Shown in pieces: positions 8,998 through 18,514 of a stretch of 64,000 nt of DNA. How positions within the stretch are numbered: position 1 is the first letter of the stretch; each line of letters starts with the position of its first letter. The stretch covers positions 496,001 to 560,000 of the forward strand of contig NZ_CP058552.1 in assembly GCF_013401555.1 (NCBI RefSeq), written 5' to 3'. The translations under genes and the position numbers were made by a program. The notes under the pieces are model-generated. The model did no database searches, was not told the origin of the DNA, and saw only the letters and a list, made by a program, of their open reading frames with translations. The stretch comes from Paenibacillus sp. E222. Lineage in GTDB: Bacteria; Bacillota; Bacilli; Paenibacillales; Paenibacillaceae.

Positions 8998-9023
8998 AAA
9001 AAAGATCCGCTCTCGCGGATCTT
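8998..9023 (-). terminator. Terminator of the SdpI-family gene
   Basis: AAGATCCGC (9002-9010) and GCGGATCTT (9015-9023) form a 9-bp stem with a TCTC loop, followed by T residues on the - strand. Confidence 0.8.
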
Positions 9024-9051
9024 CGTTCAGGTGCAATTTCACATTGTGCCC

Positions 9052-9411
9052 CTAAGCGCCTTGCTCCTTCTGCTCCTGTTGCTGGACACGCTGCATTTGC
9101 TTCAAACGGCCTTCGACTCTGGTAAACAGCCTGAATGTATAGAATCCTGTAGCCACAAGACTTAGAACCAAAGCTCGTACATCCGTAAGCCAAAAACCGA
9201 TTATGCCGAATACCGTAATAATCACACCAAACTGCATCATCAGATTGGCGCTATAACGTTGCGCTTCTTCCCATAAATCGGGATGACTCATTGCTCGCGG
9301 AGTACGATAACCATATATGCCATTAATCCTTTTCGGCGGCTTTTTGTACACCATTAATCCCAAAATGAAATAGCACACTCCGCATATAATCCCAACAATT
9401 GCTCCTGCCAC
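9052..9411 (-). CDS. SdpI-family membrane protein
   Basis: 119 residues starting at a GTG with GGGGAG 6 nt upstream. There are three to four hydrophobic segments (IVGIICGVCYFILGLMVY; FGVIITVFGIIGFWL; ALVLSLVATGFYTF). The loop RINGIYGYRTPRAMSHPDLWEEAQRYS is the characteristic SdpI signature (GYRTP...W..A...S). B. subtilis SdpI gives immunity against the SdpC killing peptide and acts as a signal-transducing membrane protein. No SdpC-like gene is nearby, so here the protein may protect against exogenous peptides or serve another membrane role. The C-terminus is Gln/Glu-rich. Confidence 0.8.
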   Translation of the reverse strand: MAGAIVGIICGVCYFILGLMVYKKPPKRINGIYGYRTPRAMSHPDLWEEAQRYSANLMMQFGVIITVFGIIGFWLTDVRALVLSLVATGFYTFRLFTRVEGRLKQMQRVQQQEQKEQGA

Positions 9412-9489
9412 AATGTTCTCCCCTTCTCTTCACTTTCAATGTGCAATTAAACGTATATACGAAGAGCCGTCCGGATCGTTTCGTAAAAC

Positions 9490-11871
9490 TTAAATGTCCT
9501 TCACCCGCAGTACACGCATGGCGTTCAGGACAGCCAGCACGGTCACCCCAACATCAGAGAATACCGCTTCCCACATGGTGGCAATGCCGAATACACCCAG
9601 CAGCAGGAAGATCGCTTTGACACCCAACGCAAAACCGATATTTTGCCAGACAATGGTTCGTGTCCGTTTTGCAATCCGGATCGCACTTGCAAGTCTGGAG
9701 GGTTCATCCGTCATGATGACAACGTCTGCCGCTTCAATCGCGGCATCCGAACCAAGTCCACCCATCGCTACACCTACATCGGCACGCGCCAGAACTGGTG
9801 TATCGTTAATACCATCACCGACAAACACCATTTTCTCTTTCGGTGATTTGGCAGCTTCGAGCCGCTCCAGCTGTTCGACCTTATGCTGTGGCAGCAGCTC
9901 AGCGTATACTTCATCGACACCCAGCTCACGCCCTACAGCTTCACCAACAGCCTTGGCATCCCCGGTCAGCATGACCGTTTTGCGAATACCGAGCTTCTTG
10001 AGTGCCTGAATGGCTGCCGCTGCATCATCCTTCACCTCATCGGCAATGATCAGGTGACCGACATATGAACCGGATTCGGCAATGTGCACCACCGTACCCA
10101 CGGTTTGCGGAGTCGTGTAGGAGATACCTGCCTGTTCCATCAATTTGGCGTTACCTGCAAGCACTTCACGTCCATCCACACTGACCTTGATGCCATGCCC
10201 TGCAACCTCATCGTAATCATCCACACCCTGGGTCCGAATATCTTTCGCCCAAGCTGCGCGAATGGATTCAGCAATCGGATGATTGGAATGAGCCTCGGCA
10301 ATTGCAGCAAGCTCCATCAATTCATCTTCCGTACGCCCGCCTTCAGGGCGAATAGCTGTAACTTTGAATACACCTTTAGTTAGGGTACCCGTTTTATCGA
10401 AAACAACGACTTTGACATCGTTCAATGCTTCAAGGTAGTTACTTCCTTTGATGAGTATCCCGTTACGCGAGGCAGCTCCGATGCCACCGAAAAAACCAAG
10501 CGGAATGGAAACGACCAGCGCACACGGACAAGAGATCACGAGGAAGACCAGTGCACGATAGATCCAATCGGTGAATGTCGCACCACTGAGCACCAGCGGC
10601 GGAACAAGCGCAATCAATGCGGCAAGAATGACGACAACCGGTGTATAATAACGGGCGAATTTGCTAATAAAATGCTCCGTTTTGGCTTTGCGGCTGCTCG
10701 CATTCTGCACCAGGTCCAGAATTTTGGATACCGTCGATTCACCAAAAGTTTTTGTTACTTCAATTGTTAACATTCCGTTTTTGTTCACAAATCCACTCAG
10801 TACATCACTGCCGGGTTCCAGTTCACGCGGAACGGACTCACCTGTCAGGGCGGAAGTGTCCACCATGGAGCGACCTGCCTTAACGATCCCGTCCAGAGGT
10901 ACTCGCTCACCCGCTTTAACCACGATTCGATCTCCAATACGTACTTCTTCCGGCGACACTCGCTTGGTCTCTTCTCCCGCGCCAATCAGCATATTGGCAT
11001 AGTCCGGGCGAATATCCATCAGCGACTGGATCGACTTCCTTGAGCGATTAACCGCCAGCCCCTGAAACAGCTCACCGAGCTGATAGAAGAGCATAACTGC
11101 AACACCTTCAGGATATTGACCAATGGCAAAAGCACCGATGGTGGCCACGGACATCAGGAAGTATTCATCGAATACCTGACCTCGAATGATATTTTTGAAC
11201 GCCTGGAGAACGATATCTCCCCCTGCGATCAGATAAGCGACAACATAAAGTGCAAGTTGCGCCCATCCTTCCAGCGGAGACCAGATCGCGGCTGCTACCA
11301 AAATGGACCCTGCCGCCAAACGTGCCAGCAGCACCTTTGTCTGCCCAGCGCCATGTTCATGCGAGTGTCCGGCATGCGCGTCATGATTGTGACTATCTGC
11401 ATGACCGTGATCATGTCCAGCATGACTTCCATGATCATGCGTGTGATCTTGGGCTCCGTGATGATGAACGTGGTCATGTGCATGATCATGGTCATGGGAG
11501 TGACCGGCATGATCGTGTCCACTCGGCGTATGCTCATGCGTGTGAGCCCCGCTGCCTGCATGGGCGTGCACATTGCCGTTGGCGTGATTTATTGAATCAG
11601 CAGCACCACGACTGCCTTGTGATGATTTTCCTTTTTCCGAGATGCGAATATGCGGTTCCAGCCGAAGCACTTTGCGTTTCGCTTCTTCCACCACCTGCTC
11701 ATCCATATCGGATGTGGTGTGCATGGATAAGGTTTTGGTCACAAAATTGACCGAGCAATCGGTAATGCCTTTAATTTTTTTGACGCCATTCTCAATCTTC
11801 AATGCGCAGTTCGCGCAATCCAATCCATCCAGCAGCAGTTCCCTTTTCACCTGTTCCTGTCCGGTTCCCAT
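9490..11871 (-). CDS. cadA: Zn/Cd/Co-exporting P1B-type ATPase
   Basis: 793 residues. An N-terminal heavy-metal-associated domain carries GLDCANC. A histidine-rich stretch of roughly 80 residues (about 95-175, repeated HDH/HDHAH blocks) precedes the first membrane helix and is longer than in typical CadA. The catalytic core shows TGESVPRE, the membrane metal site SCPCAL (CPC), phosphorylation site DKTGTLTKG, the HP dipeptide in AHSNHPIAES, and GDGINDTPVLA. CPC plus His-rich N-terminus indicates Zn2+/Cd2+/Co2+ export across the cytoplasmic membrane. It is divergent from the SmtB-type repressor gene with a candidate operator between them. The ATG has AAGGGGAG upstream. Confidence 0.92.
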   Translation of the reverse strand: MGTGQEQVKRELLLDGLDCANCALKIENGVKKIKGITDCSVNFVTKTLSMHTTSDMDEQVVEEAKRKVLRLEPHIRISEKGKSSQGSRGAADSINHANGNVHAHAGSGAHTHEHTPSGHDHAGHSHDHDHAHDHVHHHGAQDHTHDHGSHAGHDHGHADSHNHDAHAGHSHEHGAGQTKVLLARLAAGSILVAAAIWSPLEGWAQLALYVVAYLIAGGDIVLQAFKNIIRGQVFDEYFLMSVATIGAFAIGQYPEGVAVMLFYQLGELFQGLAVNRSRKSIQSLMDIRPDYANMLIGAGEETKRVSPEEVRIGDRIVVKAGERVPLDGIVKAGRSMVDTSALTGESVPRELEPGSDVLSGFVNKNGMLTIEVTKTFGESTVSKILDLVQNASSRKAKTEHFISKFARYYTPVVVILAALIALVPPLVLSGATFTDWIYRALVFLVISCPCALVVSIPLGFFGGIGAASRNGILIKGSNYLEALNDVKVVVFDKTGTLTKGVFKVTAIRPEGGRTEDELMELAAIAEAHSNHPIAESIRAAWAKDIRTQGVDDYDEVAGHGIKVSVDGREVLAGNAKLMEQAGISYTTPQTVGTVVHIAESGSYVGHLIIADEVKDDAAAAIQALKKLGIRKTVMLTGDAKAVGEAVGRELGVDEVYAELLPQHKVEQLERLEAAKSPKEKMVFVGDGINDTPVLARADVGVAMGGLGSDAAIEAADVVIMTDEPSRLASAIRIAKRTRTIVWQNIGFALGVKAIFLLLGVFGIATMWEAVFSDVGVTVLAVLNAMRVLRVKDI

Positions 11872-11936
11872 GTGAACTCTCCCCTTTGCAGTACGTAAGA
11901 CAAAGTTATCCGTAATTTTTTTGATTTTAAATCAAT

Positions 11937-12000
11937 ATATGAGCAATCATTCATATGTTTTGTTAACCCTATTATATGCACGCTTAAACATGAGTGTCAA
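11937..12000 (-). promoter_or_regulatory. cadA promoter with ArsR-type operator candidate
   Basis: On the - strand TTGACA (12000-11995), an 18-nt spacer and TATAAT (11976-11971) form the promoter. Just downstream is an inverted repeat with arms ATATGA (11937-11942) and TCATAT (11951-11956). That pattern resembles the ATATGA-containing operators bound by SmtB/CzrA-type repressors. Confidence 0.65.
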
Positions 12001-12067
12001 CAATTCCAGTTGATTTTTCATACAGAATATGCTAATAGTAATTATTTCGCTTTAGACGTTTTTTGGA

Positions 12068-12101
12068 TATAATAGGCTTATCGAAAAACATTTGATCAAA
12101 T
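12068..12101 (+). promoter_or_regulatory. -10 box and palindrome upstream of the arsR/smtB-type gene
   Basis: TATAAT at 12068-12073 is followed by a perfect 12-bp palindrome, ATTTGATCAAAT (12090-12101), within the likely 5' leader. No good -35 was found, which would suit a regulated promoter. The palindrome could be an autoregulatory site. Confidence 0.45.
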
Positions 12102-12134
12102 CAAAGGTTGAGTTAACATAGGTGGTGATAGGAA

Positions 12135-12506
12135 ATGGAACAACCGGTTAAAGCTCCAGCCGAATGCGACGCGGCCTGCTCTGGAACAGAGGCTGACGTG
12201 CAAACCATTCGTGCTTCTCTCATGGATCGCGAGACCTCTTCCGAGATGGCTGATTGGTTCAAGGCTTTCAGCGACCCGACACGGCTTCGTATTATTGATG
12301 CGCTGTTGCAGAAGGAATTATGTGTGCACGATCTGACGGTGCTGCTCGATATGGGACAGTCGGCCATTTCGCACCAGCTGCGGTCACTCCGCAACATGCG
12401 GATTGTCAAGCGGCGCAAAGAAGGCAAGACTGTGTATTATTCTCTGGATGATGCACACATTGAACAGATCTTCCTGCAGACGCTCCAACATATTAAACAT
12501 GGCTAG
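12135..12506 (+). CDS. ArsR/SmtB-family metal-sensing repressor (CadC/CzrA type)
   Basis: 123 residues. The winged helix-turn-helix is clear: FKAFSDPTRLRIIDALL, then LCVHDLTVLLDMGQSAISHQLRSLRNM as recognition helix. The C-terminal helix SLDDAHIEQIFLQTLQHIKHG has the Asp...His...His...His pattern of the alpha-5 metal site of SmtB/CzrA/ZiaR. The N-terminal AECDAACSG and the CVHDL cysteine could add an alpha-3N-type site as in CadC, so Zn, Cd, Co or Pb sensing is possible. Divergent orientation relative to cadA indicates that it represses the exporter and is released by metal. Confidence 0.9.
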   Translation: MEQPVKAPAECDAACSGTEADVQTIRASLMDRETSSEMADWFKAFSDPTRLRIIDALLQKELCVHDLTVLLDMGQSAISHQLRSLRNMRIVKRRKEGKTVYYSLDDAHIEQIFLQTLQHIKHG

Positions 12507-12528
12507 GCATCAGCCTGCCTGTTCACAC

Positions 12529-12577
12529 AACAGAACCCCCGCCTCTCGGCTGTTAGCCGATGGACGGGGGTTCTGTT
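12529..12577. terminator. Long hairpin after the smtB-type gene
   Basis: A 13-bp perfect stem (12529-12541 with 12565-12577, arms containing AGAACCCCC / GGGGGTTCT) encloses a second small hairpin (CGGC/GCCG). It lacks a long T run but lies between convergent genes and probably terminates in both directions. Confidence 0.6.
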
Positions 12578-12645
12578 GAATAAGGGCACCGTTTTGCCAG
12601 AAAAAAGAGTTTATCATTCTCTAGCTATGGGCTTGCCTACTCCTG

Positions 12646-13827
12646 TTACAGTAGATTGTTATTCTTCGGATCATACAGGCCGGATCTTTCCTTGAACCAG
12701 TTGAAGATATGCGACACACATACTTTCAGCACCGCGTATCCGGGAACGGCCAGCAGAATGCCCACCACACCGAACAGATTGCCTGAAGTCAGAATGACAA
12801 AGATAATCGTGATGGGGTGAATCTTGAGCGTTTTGCCCATAATCTGAGGTGAGATGAATTTACCCTCAATTAATTGCACGATCGTCCACACCGCTACCAT
12901 CTTCAGCAGCATCACCGGGGAAGTGACCAGAGCCACGATCAACGCAGGCGTAATCGCAATTGCTGGTCCCAGGTAAGGTACAACACTCGTGAACGATGCG
13001 ATAATCGCAAGAATCAGCGCATAGTCCAGACCAATAATCATATACCCGATGTAGAGCAGAATACCGATGCAGAAGCTGACGATAATCTGTCCACGAATGA
13101 ACGAACTAATCTGGTGATTGATATCTTCCAGCACATGCATTGCACCTGTACGGCTCTTGATTGGCAGGAAAGATAAAATTTTGGACGGAAGTTTCTTGCC
13201 GTCTTTCAGCAGATAGAACAGGATAAACGGAACCGTTACAATGGACAGCACCGTCTCGGTGAACGCTCCGAGGAATCCGCCCAATTTGGTCCAGGTCGAG
13301 TTCAGAATGTCCGTGGCTTTCTGGGAGATCGTACCCCACCAGTCCTGAGAATTCAGATTCACTGTCTCCTGGAACTGACCGAACAGTTTGCTGCCCGTAA
13401 GCTGCTCAAACTGCTGTTTGACCGTCTCACTGTAAGTTGGAAAATTTTCAATCAGACTCGTAATCTGGTTACGTACGACCGGAATGACTGCCAGCACGAC
13501 GATTGTCAGAATACCCCCGATAGCGAGATATAAGATCAGAATGGACCAGCCACGCTTGATCCTCCACTTCTCCATGACATCCACAATCGGATTCAGCAGA
13601 TAATAGAGAATACCCGACAGAATAATCGGCAGCACAATCGTCTTGATCAGCACCGCGAGCGGGTGCAAAACAAAAGATACTTTGGTAAGAACCATCACGT
13701 TCAATCCTACCAGCAGCAGAATTAACAGGAAAAGCACGAACTTGTTATTCAGAAAAAATCGTTTAAACCGATCCGGCCAAATACGAGGTTGCTCAGGTTG
13801 CTCCATAGGCGTGTCTTCCTCTCTCAT
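12646..13827 (-). CDS. AI-2E family transporter (YdbI/PerM-type permease)
   Basis: About 393 residues with seven to eight hydrophobic segments, the topology of the AI-2E (formerly UPF0118) family. Segments include [56 protein letters not shown] and the paired C-terminal helices. The family-typical LNPIVDxxEKW and [23 protein letters not shown] motifs are present. Members are proposed exporters of small molecules or Na+(Li+)/H+ antiporters; the AI-2 role is shown for few members, so function is open. Two starts are possible: ATG 13827 (AAAGGA close by) and ATG 13806 (AGAGGA 11 nt upstream). Confidence 0.82.
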   Translation of the reverse strand: MREEDTPMEQPEQPRIWPDRFKRFFLNNKFVLFLLILLLVGLNVMVLTKVSFVLHPLAVLIKTIVLPIILSGILYYLLNPIVDVMEKWRIKRGWSILILYLAIGGILTIVVLAVIPVVRNQITSLIENFPTYSETVKQQFEQLTGSKLFGQFQETVNLNSQDWWGTISQKATDILNSTWTKLGGFLGAFTETVLSIVTVPFILFYLLKDGKKLPSKILSFLPIKSRTGAMHVLEDINHQISSFIRGQIIVSFCIGILLYIGYMIIGLDYALILAIIASFTSVVPYLGPAIAITPALIVALVTSPVMLLKMVAVWTIVQLIEGKFISPQIMGKTLKIHPITIIFVILTSGNLFGVVGILLAVPGYAVLKVCVSHIFNWFKERSGLYDPKNNNLL

Positions 13828-14028
13828 GTATCCTTTATCAAAGCATAAGCTGTAAACCTGCATGTTTCTTGACTGTACAAAAAGTAGCTTGTACAAGCCA
13901 ACATATGTATAACACACTGAGTTTATACGTATGGCGCTATTTAACCGTTTCAAATTAGACAGGTAAGTTCATTTTACCCTAAAAAGAACCTTCTGCCCCA
14001 TACGATTCCTTTGAAAAATATCCCTACC

Positions 14029-14061
14029 AAAAACGGCTCGTCTCCGAAGAGACAAACCGTT
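14029..14061 (-). terminator. Terminator of the luciferase-like gene
   Basis: AACGG (14032-14036) pairs with CCGTT (14057-14061), and GTCTC with GAGAC inside, around a CGAA loop. On the - strand it ends in TTTTT. Confidence 0.7.
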
Positions 14062-14120
14062 ATAATGTCAGCGGCATCCAAGCCTTATGTTCACGTCCGC
14101 TGTTGCGTTTATGCTTTTGT

Positions 14121-15155
14121 TTATGCTTTTCCCGCCAGTTGAGCGATCAGCTCATACGAGTGCAGGCGTGCCTGATGATCATAGATCATCGACGTAATAA
14201 TCAGCTCATCCGCCTGGGTCTGAGCAATAAATGATTCCAGTTGACCACGCACGGTTTCCGGAGAACCGTTCACTGCTGCTTTCAGCGTCTGTTCTACACC
14301 AACTTTCTCACGATCCGTCCATTTGCCTTCCATATCAGCTGGTGGCTGCACCAACCCGGTTGTGCCACGAATAATGTTCAGGAACTGCTGCTGCATCGTC
14401 GTACCAAGCCATGCAGCTTCTTCGTCGGTATCCGCAACGACTGCATTTACACCCACAATAACATGGGGCTCCTTCAAGTAATCGGATGGCTGGAAGCTGC
14501 TCCGATACGTTTCAAGTGCAATCCGAGTGTAATCCGGTGAGAAGTGGCTGGCAAAAGCAAACGGCAATCCCAGCTGTCCGGCGAGACGAGCACTGAAATC
14601 ACTGGAGCCAAGCAGGTAAATCGGGATATTCAATCCTTCTCCGGGTACAGCGCGAACAGGCGCGTGATACGATGTAGCAGAAGCATCGAAGTATGCTCTT
14701 AGCTCAGCCAGCAATTCAGGGAAATCTTCACCGCTGTTCAGGTCTTTGCGTAAAGCAAGAGACGTACGACGGTCACTACCTGGCGCACGGCCTAACCCAA
14801 GGTCTATACGGCCTGGATAAAGTGACTCCAGCGTACCAAACTGCTCGGCAATGACAAGCGGCGCATGGTTAGGCAGCATGATACCACCAGAACCGAGACG
14901 AATAGTCTTCGTTCCACCCGCAAGGTAACCAATAACAACCGAGGTCGCGGAAGAAGCAATGCCTGGCATGTTGTGGTGTTCCGCTACCCAGTAACGGTGA
15001 TATCCCCAACGCTCTGCGTGCTGAGCAAGATCCAGACTGTTGCGGAGCGCATCCGCAGGTGTGGCACCTACTACGACAGGAGCCAAATCCAGAATGGACA
15101 ATTTAACGTCGTTAATATGTTTTTTGGGGGATGAAGCTGTGTTTTCGGTAGACAT
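14121..15155 (-). CDS. LLM-class flavin-dependent monooxygenase (luciferase-like)
   Basis: 344 residues, one bacterial-luciferase TIM-barrel domain. The N-terminal [22 protein letters not shown] and [21 protein letters not shown] are typical of the MsnO8/YtmO-type subgroup, as are [41 protein letters not shown] (flavin phosphate region). It probably oxidises a small substrate with FMNH2 and O2; the substrate is unknown. The ATG has GAGGAG 10 nt upstream. The ArsR gene 160 bp upstream on the same strand and the nitroreductase further upstream could supply regulation and reduced flavin, which is an inference from neighbourhood only. Confidence 0.87.
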   Translation of the reverse strand: MSTENTASSPKKHINDVKLSILDLAPVVVGATPADALRNSLDLAQHAERWGYHRYWVAEHHNMPGIASSATSVVIGYLAGGTKTIRLGSGGIMLPNHAPLVIAEQFGTLESLYPGRIDLGLGRAPGSDRRTSLALRKDLNSGEDFPELLAELRAYFDASATSYHAPVRAVPGEGLNIPIYLLGSSDFSARLAGQLGLPFAFASHFSPDYTRIALETYRSSFQPSDYLKEPHVIVGVNAVVADTDEEAAWLGTTMQQQFLNIIRGTTGLVQPPADMEGKWTDREKVGVEQTLKAAVNGSPETVRGQLESFIAQTQADELIITSMIYDHQARLHSYELIAQLAGKA

Positions 15156-15319
15156 GATAGAAAGTTCTCCTCTGTGTGTATATTTTTATTTTTGTATATC
15201 CAGATATATAGATGTAAAAGCGCAAAAAAATGATGTATCCGTACTGCTCCTCAAGCCGTTTGCATCCGGACGGAATACCCGCCTGCACCTGCATTCTTGC
15301 TTCCGTCTCGGCGTCCGGC

Positions 15320-15631
15320 TTATAACTCGTGCTGTACGTACTCGGCAAACTGACGAATGGTTTCTTCGTTGCGGCGATAATACGTCCACTGTCCCCTGCG
15401 CTCGGAGATCAGCAACCCGGCTTTCAGCATAGTCAGCAGATAGCTGGATATAACGGATTGAGCCAGTCCGGCCTTCACCTGAATCGTTCCAACACATATG
15501 CCACTCTTGCCTGCATCCGGATGCTGGGATAACTCCAGCGGTGGAAAGTGCTGCTCCGGGTTTTTGAGCCACAACAGAATCTGTCGACGTGTCTCGTTGG
15601 ATAATGCTTTGAATATGAGTATAGGTTCCAT
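15320..15631 (-). CDS. ArsR-family winged helix transcriptional regulator
   Basis: 103 residues. It has FKALSNETRRQILLWL, an insertion (HPDAGKSGICVG), then AGLAQSVISSYLLTMLKAGLL as recognition helix and the wing SERRGQWTYYRRNEE. It has few cysteines (one, in GICVG), no clear metal site, and resembles the non-metal ArsR proteins that sit beside oxidoreductase genes. The ATG lies only 7 nt downstream of a TATAAT box, so the message is probably leaderless. It likely regulates the downstream luciferase-like gene. Confidence 0.82.
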   Translation of the reverse strand: MEPILIFKALSNETRRQILLWLKNPEQHFPPLELSQHPDAGKSGICVGTIQVKAGLAQSVISSYLLTMLKAGLLISERRGQWTYYRRNEETIRQFAEYVQHEL

Positions 15632-15638
15632 GGGTAAG

Positions 15639-15666
15639 ATTATACCGCCTTTCTTTCATTTTGCAA
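15639..15666 (-). promoter_or_regulatory. Promoter of the arsR-family gene
   Basis: TTGCAA (15666-15661), a 16-nt spacer and TATAAT (15644-15639) lie directly before the ATG at 15631. The expected transcription start falls at or within a base or two of the A of the start codon. Confidence 0.6.
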
Positions 15667-15778
15667 ACCAAACAGACCGATTCGACGAATGAACCAGCCT
15701 GCCAATATATGCATGTGTATACGTTTAGAACTTGGTGCTGACCGTTGCTTTTACTTGTTCCCGCAATGACTGGTAAAC

Positions 15779-16456
15779 TTAATCAATCCACTGCGTGATT
15801 TTATCCAGAGACTGACGGGATTTTTCGCGTGGCGGATCTTCCGCCCGATAACCAAAGGCAGCCATGACGGATACATCCCATACTCCATCCTCTAACAGTC
15901 CTTCCTCTTCCAGAATACGATGTACGTCTTCATAGATAAATCCTTCAATCGGGCAGGAGTCGATACCAATCAGCGCTGCCGCAGTCATCATATTACCGAG
16001 AGCGATATAAGTCTGTTTGGACGCCCAGTCAAATAAAGTACGCGGGTTCTCAAGCATTCGTTGGTTCTTTTGAAATTTGCCATAAGCTTCACGGGTCAAC
16101 TCAAAAACGTCATTCGGCATGCCTTTGATTTCTTTCAGCATATATTCCGCGTATGGCGAGTTATAACTCGCATCGGATCGCGCCAGAATGACCATAAAAT
16201 GGCTTGCCGCCGCCAATTGTTTCTGAGCCCCGGAAGCAACTTCGGACAGACGCTTGCGGAAATCCGGGTTCTGCACAATCAGAAATTTCCATGGTTCCAA
16301 ACCAATTGAGCTTGGTGACAATCGTCCTGTTTCAAGAATAAACTCAAAATCTTCTTCCGAAATGATACGTGAAGCATCAAACTGTTTGGTTGCATGCCGA
16401 AAATGGTAAGCGTTCAAGACGTTTTCTTTCGTAATAGCTTTTGCCGATTGTTCCAT
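15779..16456 (-). CDS. Nitroreductase family NAD(P)H-dependent oxidoreductase
   Basis: 225 residues, one nitroreductase domain of the NfsB/YfkO type. FRHATKQFDASRIISEEDFEFILETGRLSPSSIGLEPWKFLIVQN contains the FMN-phosphate-binding Arg/Ser pattern, and IGIDSCPIEGFIYEDV with YRAEDPPREKSRQSLD form the C-terminal flavin contacts. It reduces nitroaromatics, quinones or flavins using NAD(P)H as a dimer in the cytosol. The start at 16456 is preferred to an ATG four codons earlier that abuts its own purine tract; neither site is ideal. Confidence 0.88.
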   Translation of the reverse strand: MEQSAKAITKENVLNAYHFRHATKQFDASRIISEEDFEFILETGRLSPSSIGLEPWKFLIVQNPDFRKRLSEVASGAQKQLAAASHFMVILARSDASYNSPYAEYMLKEIKGMPNDVFELTREAYGKFQKNQRMLENPRTLFDWASKQTYIALGNMMTAAALIGIDSCPIEGFIYEDVHRILEEEGLLEDGVWDVSVMAAFGYRAEDPPREKSRQSLDKITQWID

Positions 16457-16644
16457 ATGCCTGCACATCCTTTTTTCTTATTTATGTTTATATTCATGGT
16501 CATTGTCTAAACCGAATACCTGAGTGTTATTTTAGATTCTATAATCAAAATATAAAAGTACGCACAATAATGTTTCTTAGTTCATAAAAGTAACTATTGT
16601 TATCTAACAAGGTTTTCAACGGTCGGTTGCATAACCTGTTGTAA

Positions 16645-16690
16645 CAAAAAAACAAGTCGCCATGGATCTGCTGCTCCCCAAGGCGACTTA
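16645..16690 (-). terminator. Terminator of the DUF523 gene
   Basis: AAGTCGCC (16654-16661) pairs with GGCGACTT (16682-16689); on the - strand the stem is followed by GTTTTTTTGTT. It lies about 35 bp after the DUF523 stop codon. Confidence 0.8.
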
Positions 16691-16726
16691 CCTGTCATTC
16701 GTGTCAGAGATGATTATTTACGAGAA

Positions 16727-17185
16727 TTACAACTGTTCCATGAACTCATTTTCCGAAATAACCGTAAATCCCTCTTGCCGCAGCAAAGCAGACGTAACCC
16801 CTTCGCCCGCGACTTTGTGGTTAGCAAAATTCCCATCGTAGATCATCTGTGTACCGCAGGAAGGACTGAATTCTTTGAGCACCACACAGGTGACATCCAG
16901 TTTTTGTGCCCATTCAAGTGTCTGATAGGCTCCTTTAATGTACAGATCCGTCACATCCTTGCCACTCTTCTCCATTACCTTGGCTGTACCTGCCAGCACA
17001 TCCTTACCCGTACCGCCGATAATTTCAGCCGGCTCCCGCGGGGTGGAAAATCCTCCAAGCAGCTCCGGGCAGACCATCTTCGCCTGTTCCTGCTCCACAA
17101 GCTCTTGAATCTTTGCATCCAGACTCGCTGTTCCGTTGTAACGGCAGGCTACGCCAGCAAGACATGAACTCACTAAATATTTCAT
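16727..17185 (-). CDS. DUF523 family protein
   Basis: 152 residues from the ATG at 17185, which has AAGGAG 7 nt upstream. The N-terminal VSSCLAGVACRYNG and the central CVVLKEFSPSCG are the conserved cysteine motifs of DUF523; the CPELLGGFSTPREPAEI stretch is also characteristic. The four or five conserved cysteines suggest metal or Fe-S binding, but the biochemical function of this family is not established to my knowledge. The protein is predicted to be cytosolic and is encoded alone. Confidence 0.85.
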   Translation of the reverse strand: MKYLVSSCLAGVACRYNGTASLDAKIQELVEQEQAKMVCPELLGGFSTPREPAEIIGGTGKDVLAGTAKVMEKSGKDVTDLYIKGAYQTLEWAQKLDVTCVVLKEFSPSCGTQMIYDGNFANHKVAGEGVTSALLRQEGFTVISENEFMEQL

Positions 17186-17245
17186 CGTTATGCTCCTTAT
17201 GCGCCAATCATCTATTAAATTGATTGTACCATATGAAATCAAATT

Positions 17246-18514
17246 TTAGAGGTTGGCATTGGCATCTATTGTGATCATCGTAATCCGTGCATCTTCTTCA
17301 TATCGAACCTTAAAAGTATGGTAAACCTCTGTCTCTGCTGAACGGAATGTGACCATTCCAGGCGTATTTGGATCTCTTTCAAGTTTATATAGATCAAGGT
17401 CGATTTTGAATATTTGTTTGATTACTGGTGCTGCGTTCTGCCTGATTACACTTTCCTTCATGTTACGTAACTTCTCAAAGTAAAGTTCATACTCTTCCCG
17501 AGTTTCAAGGTCTGGAATCTCCCTCTGGAAATCCATAACAGTATATTTATCGCTAAACATCCCACCAATTCTACTTACTAAATAACGATCTCCAAAATAC
17601 AGGTCCGTTGTATCTTCAAGCGTCTTGCCATTTTGTTCAAAAATTATATTTTTCAAATCAGGTGCGGGCTCACCAGACAAGGCTTCAATCGACATTCTGG
17701 CTTCTGTTATTAAATCTTGTGATACAGTATCTGAACTCACACTACCAGAAACGGATACTGCTTCATCCCTTGTCCATTCGATACTGCCTCTGCCCCTACT
17801 ATTTTCCAAAAACAATGTAGTGAACCATACCGGTTTTTCCTGACCCTGCTTCATTTTCACATAACGTCTGGCTGAGATCGGTTTTAGCGTAGGGTCACTT
17901 TTTATCCCTTCAAGAAGTGAAGGAATCTGGCGCAAATAACGATGCTCCAGCTCATTAGCTGCCATCTCCCGTCTCATTTCCACCTCACGCAGATTGCCTG
18001 TTGCTGCATCAAGCCAGATCAACGCATATTCTGCATCTCCTTCTTTTCCAGCCTCGACGGACACTCTTCCAGACACAGGCAAGTCCTGCACTTTGGTTAT
18101 ACGTAATTGTTTGCCAAGGTAGTCTCGCATCGTGACGGCTACATTCCTTTTCATCTTGTCTGTGAGCAGGCTCATGCCGGCATCATCCGTATATTGCAGC
18201 GCTGCTGTGGGATACACTGTTTCAATCACAGGCTCCACAAGCTGTCCGTTCCAGAGAATGACCGCCGCTGCCACGGCTGCAATCGTCGTGCACGCCATAA
18301 CGGCTCTGCGGGAGCGAAGACCACGTCTGTGTGGATTGGGCAGTTTTTTTTGCTCGGCGGACTTATCCCCAGCACCACTCATTTTCTGTGCAGATCCCGA
18401 TTTGAGCCAGGCTACCTGGCGAAGTACATTCTGTTTATGCTCCTCGGCAAAAGGAGACGCCGCAAACGGCTCCTTTCTGACTACTTTTTCCCATTCGTCA
18501 TCCTTATGTTTCAT
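17246..18514 (-). CDS. Putative anti-sigma factor, single-pass membrane protein
   Basis: 422 residues starting at the ATG at 18514, which overlaps the sigma-factor TGA as ATGA, so translation is coupled; GGAG sequences precede it. The first 75 residues are charged and cytosolic (including FAEEHKQNVLRQVAWL), followed by one membrane helix (RAVMACTTIAAVAAAVILW) and a 330-residue extracytoplasmic region with no recognised domain. This arrangement and the gene pairing fit a membrane anti-sigma factor that releases the ECF sigma on an envelope signal. No zinc HxxxCxxC motif is seen, so it is not a standard ZAS anti-sigma factor. The assignment rests mainly on context. Confidence 0.65.
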   Translation of the reverse strand: MKHKDDEWEKVVRKEPFAASPFAEEHKQNVLRQVAWLKSGSAQKMSGAGDKSAEQKKLPNPHRRGLRSRRAVMACTTIAAVAAAVILWNGQLVEPVIETVYPTAALQYTDDAGMSLLTDKMKRNVAVTMRDYLGKQLRITKVQDLPVSGRVSVEAGKEGDAEYALIWLDAATGNLREVEMRREMAANELEHRYLRQIPSLLEGIKSDPTLKPISARRYVKMKQGQEKPVWFTTLFLENSRGRGSIEWTRDEAVSVSGSVSSDTVSQDLITEARMSIEALSGEPAPDLKNIIFEQNGKTLEDTTDLYFGDRYLVSRIGGMFSDKYTVMDFQREIPDLETREEYELYFEKLRNMKESVIRQNAAPVIKQIFKIDLDLYKLERDPNTPGMVTFRSAETEVYHTFKVRYEEDARITMITIDANANL

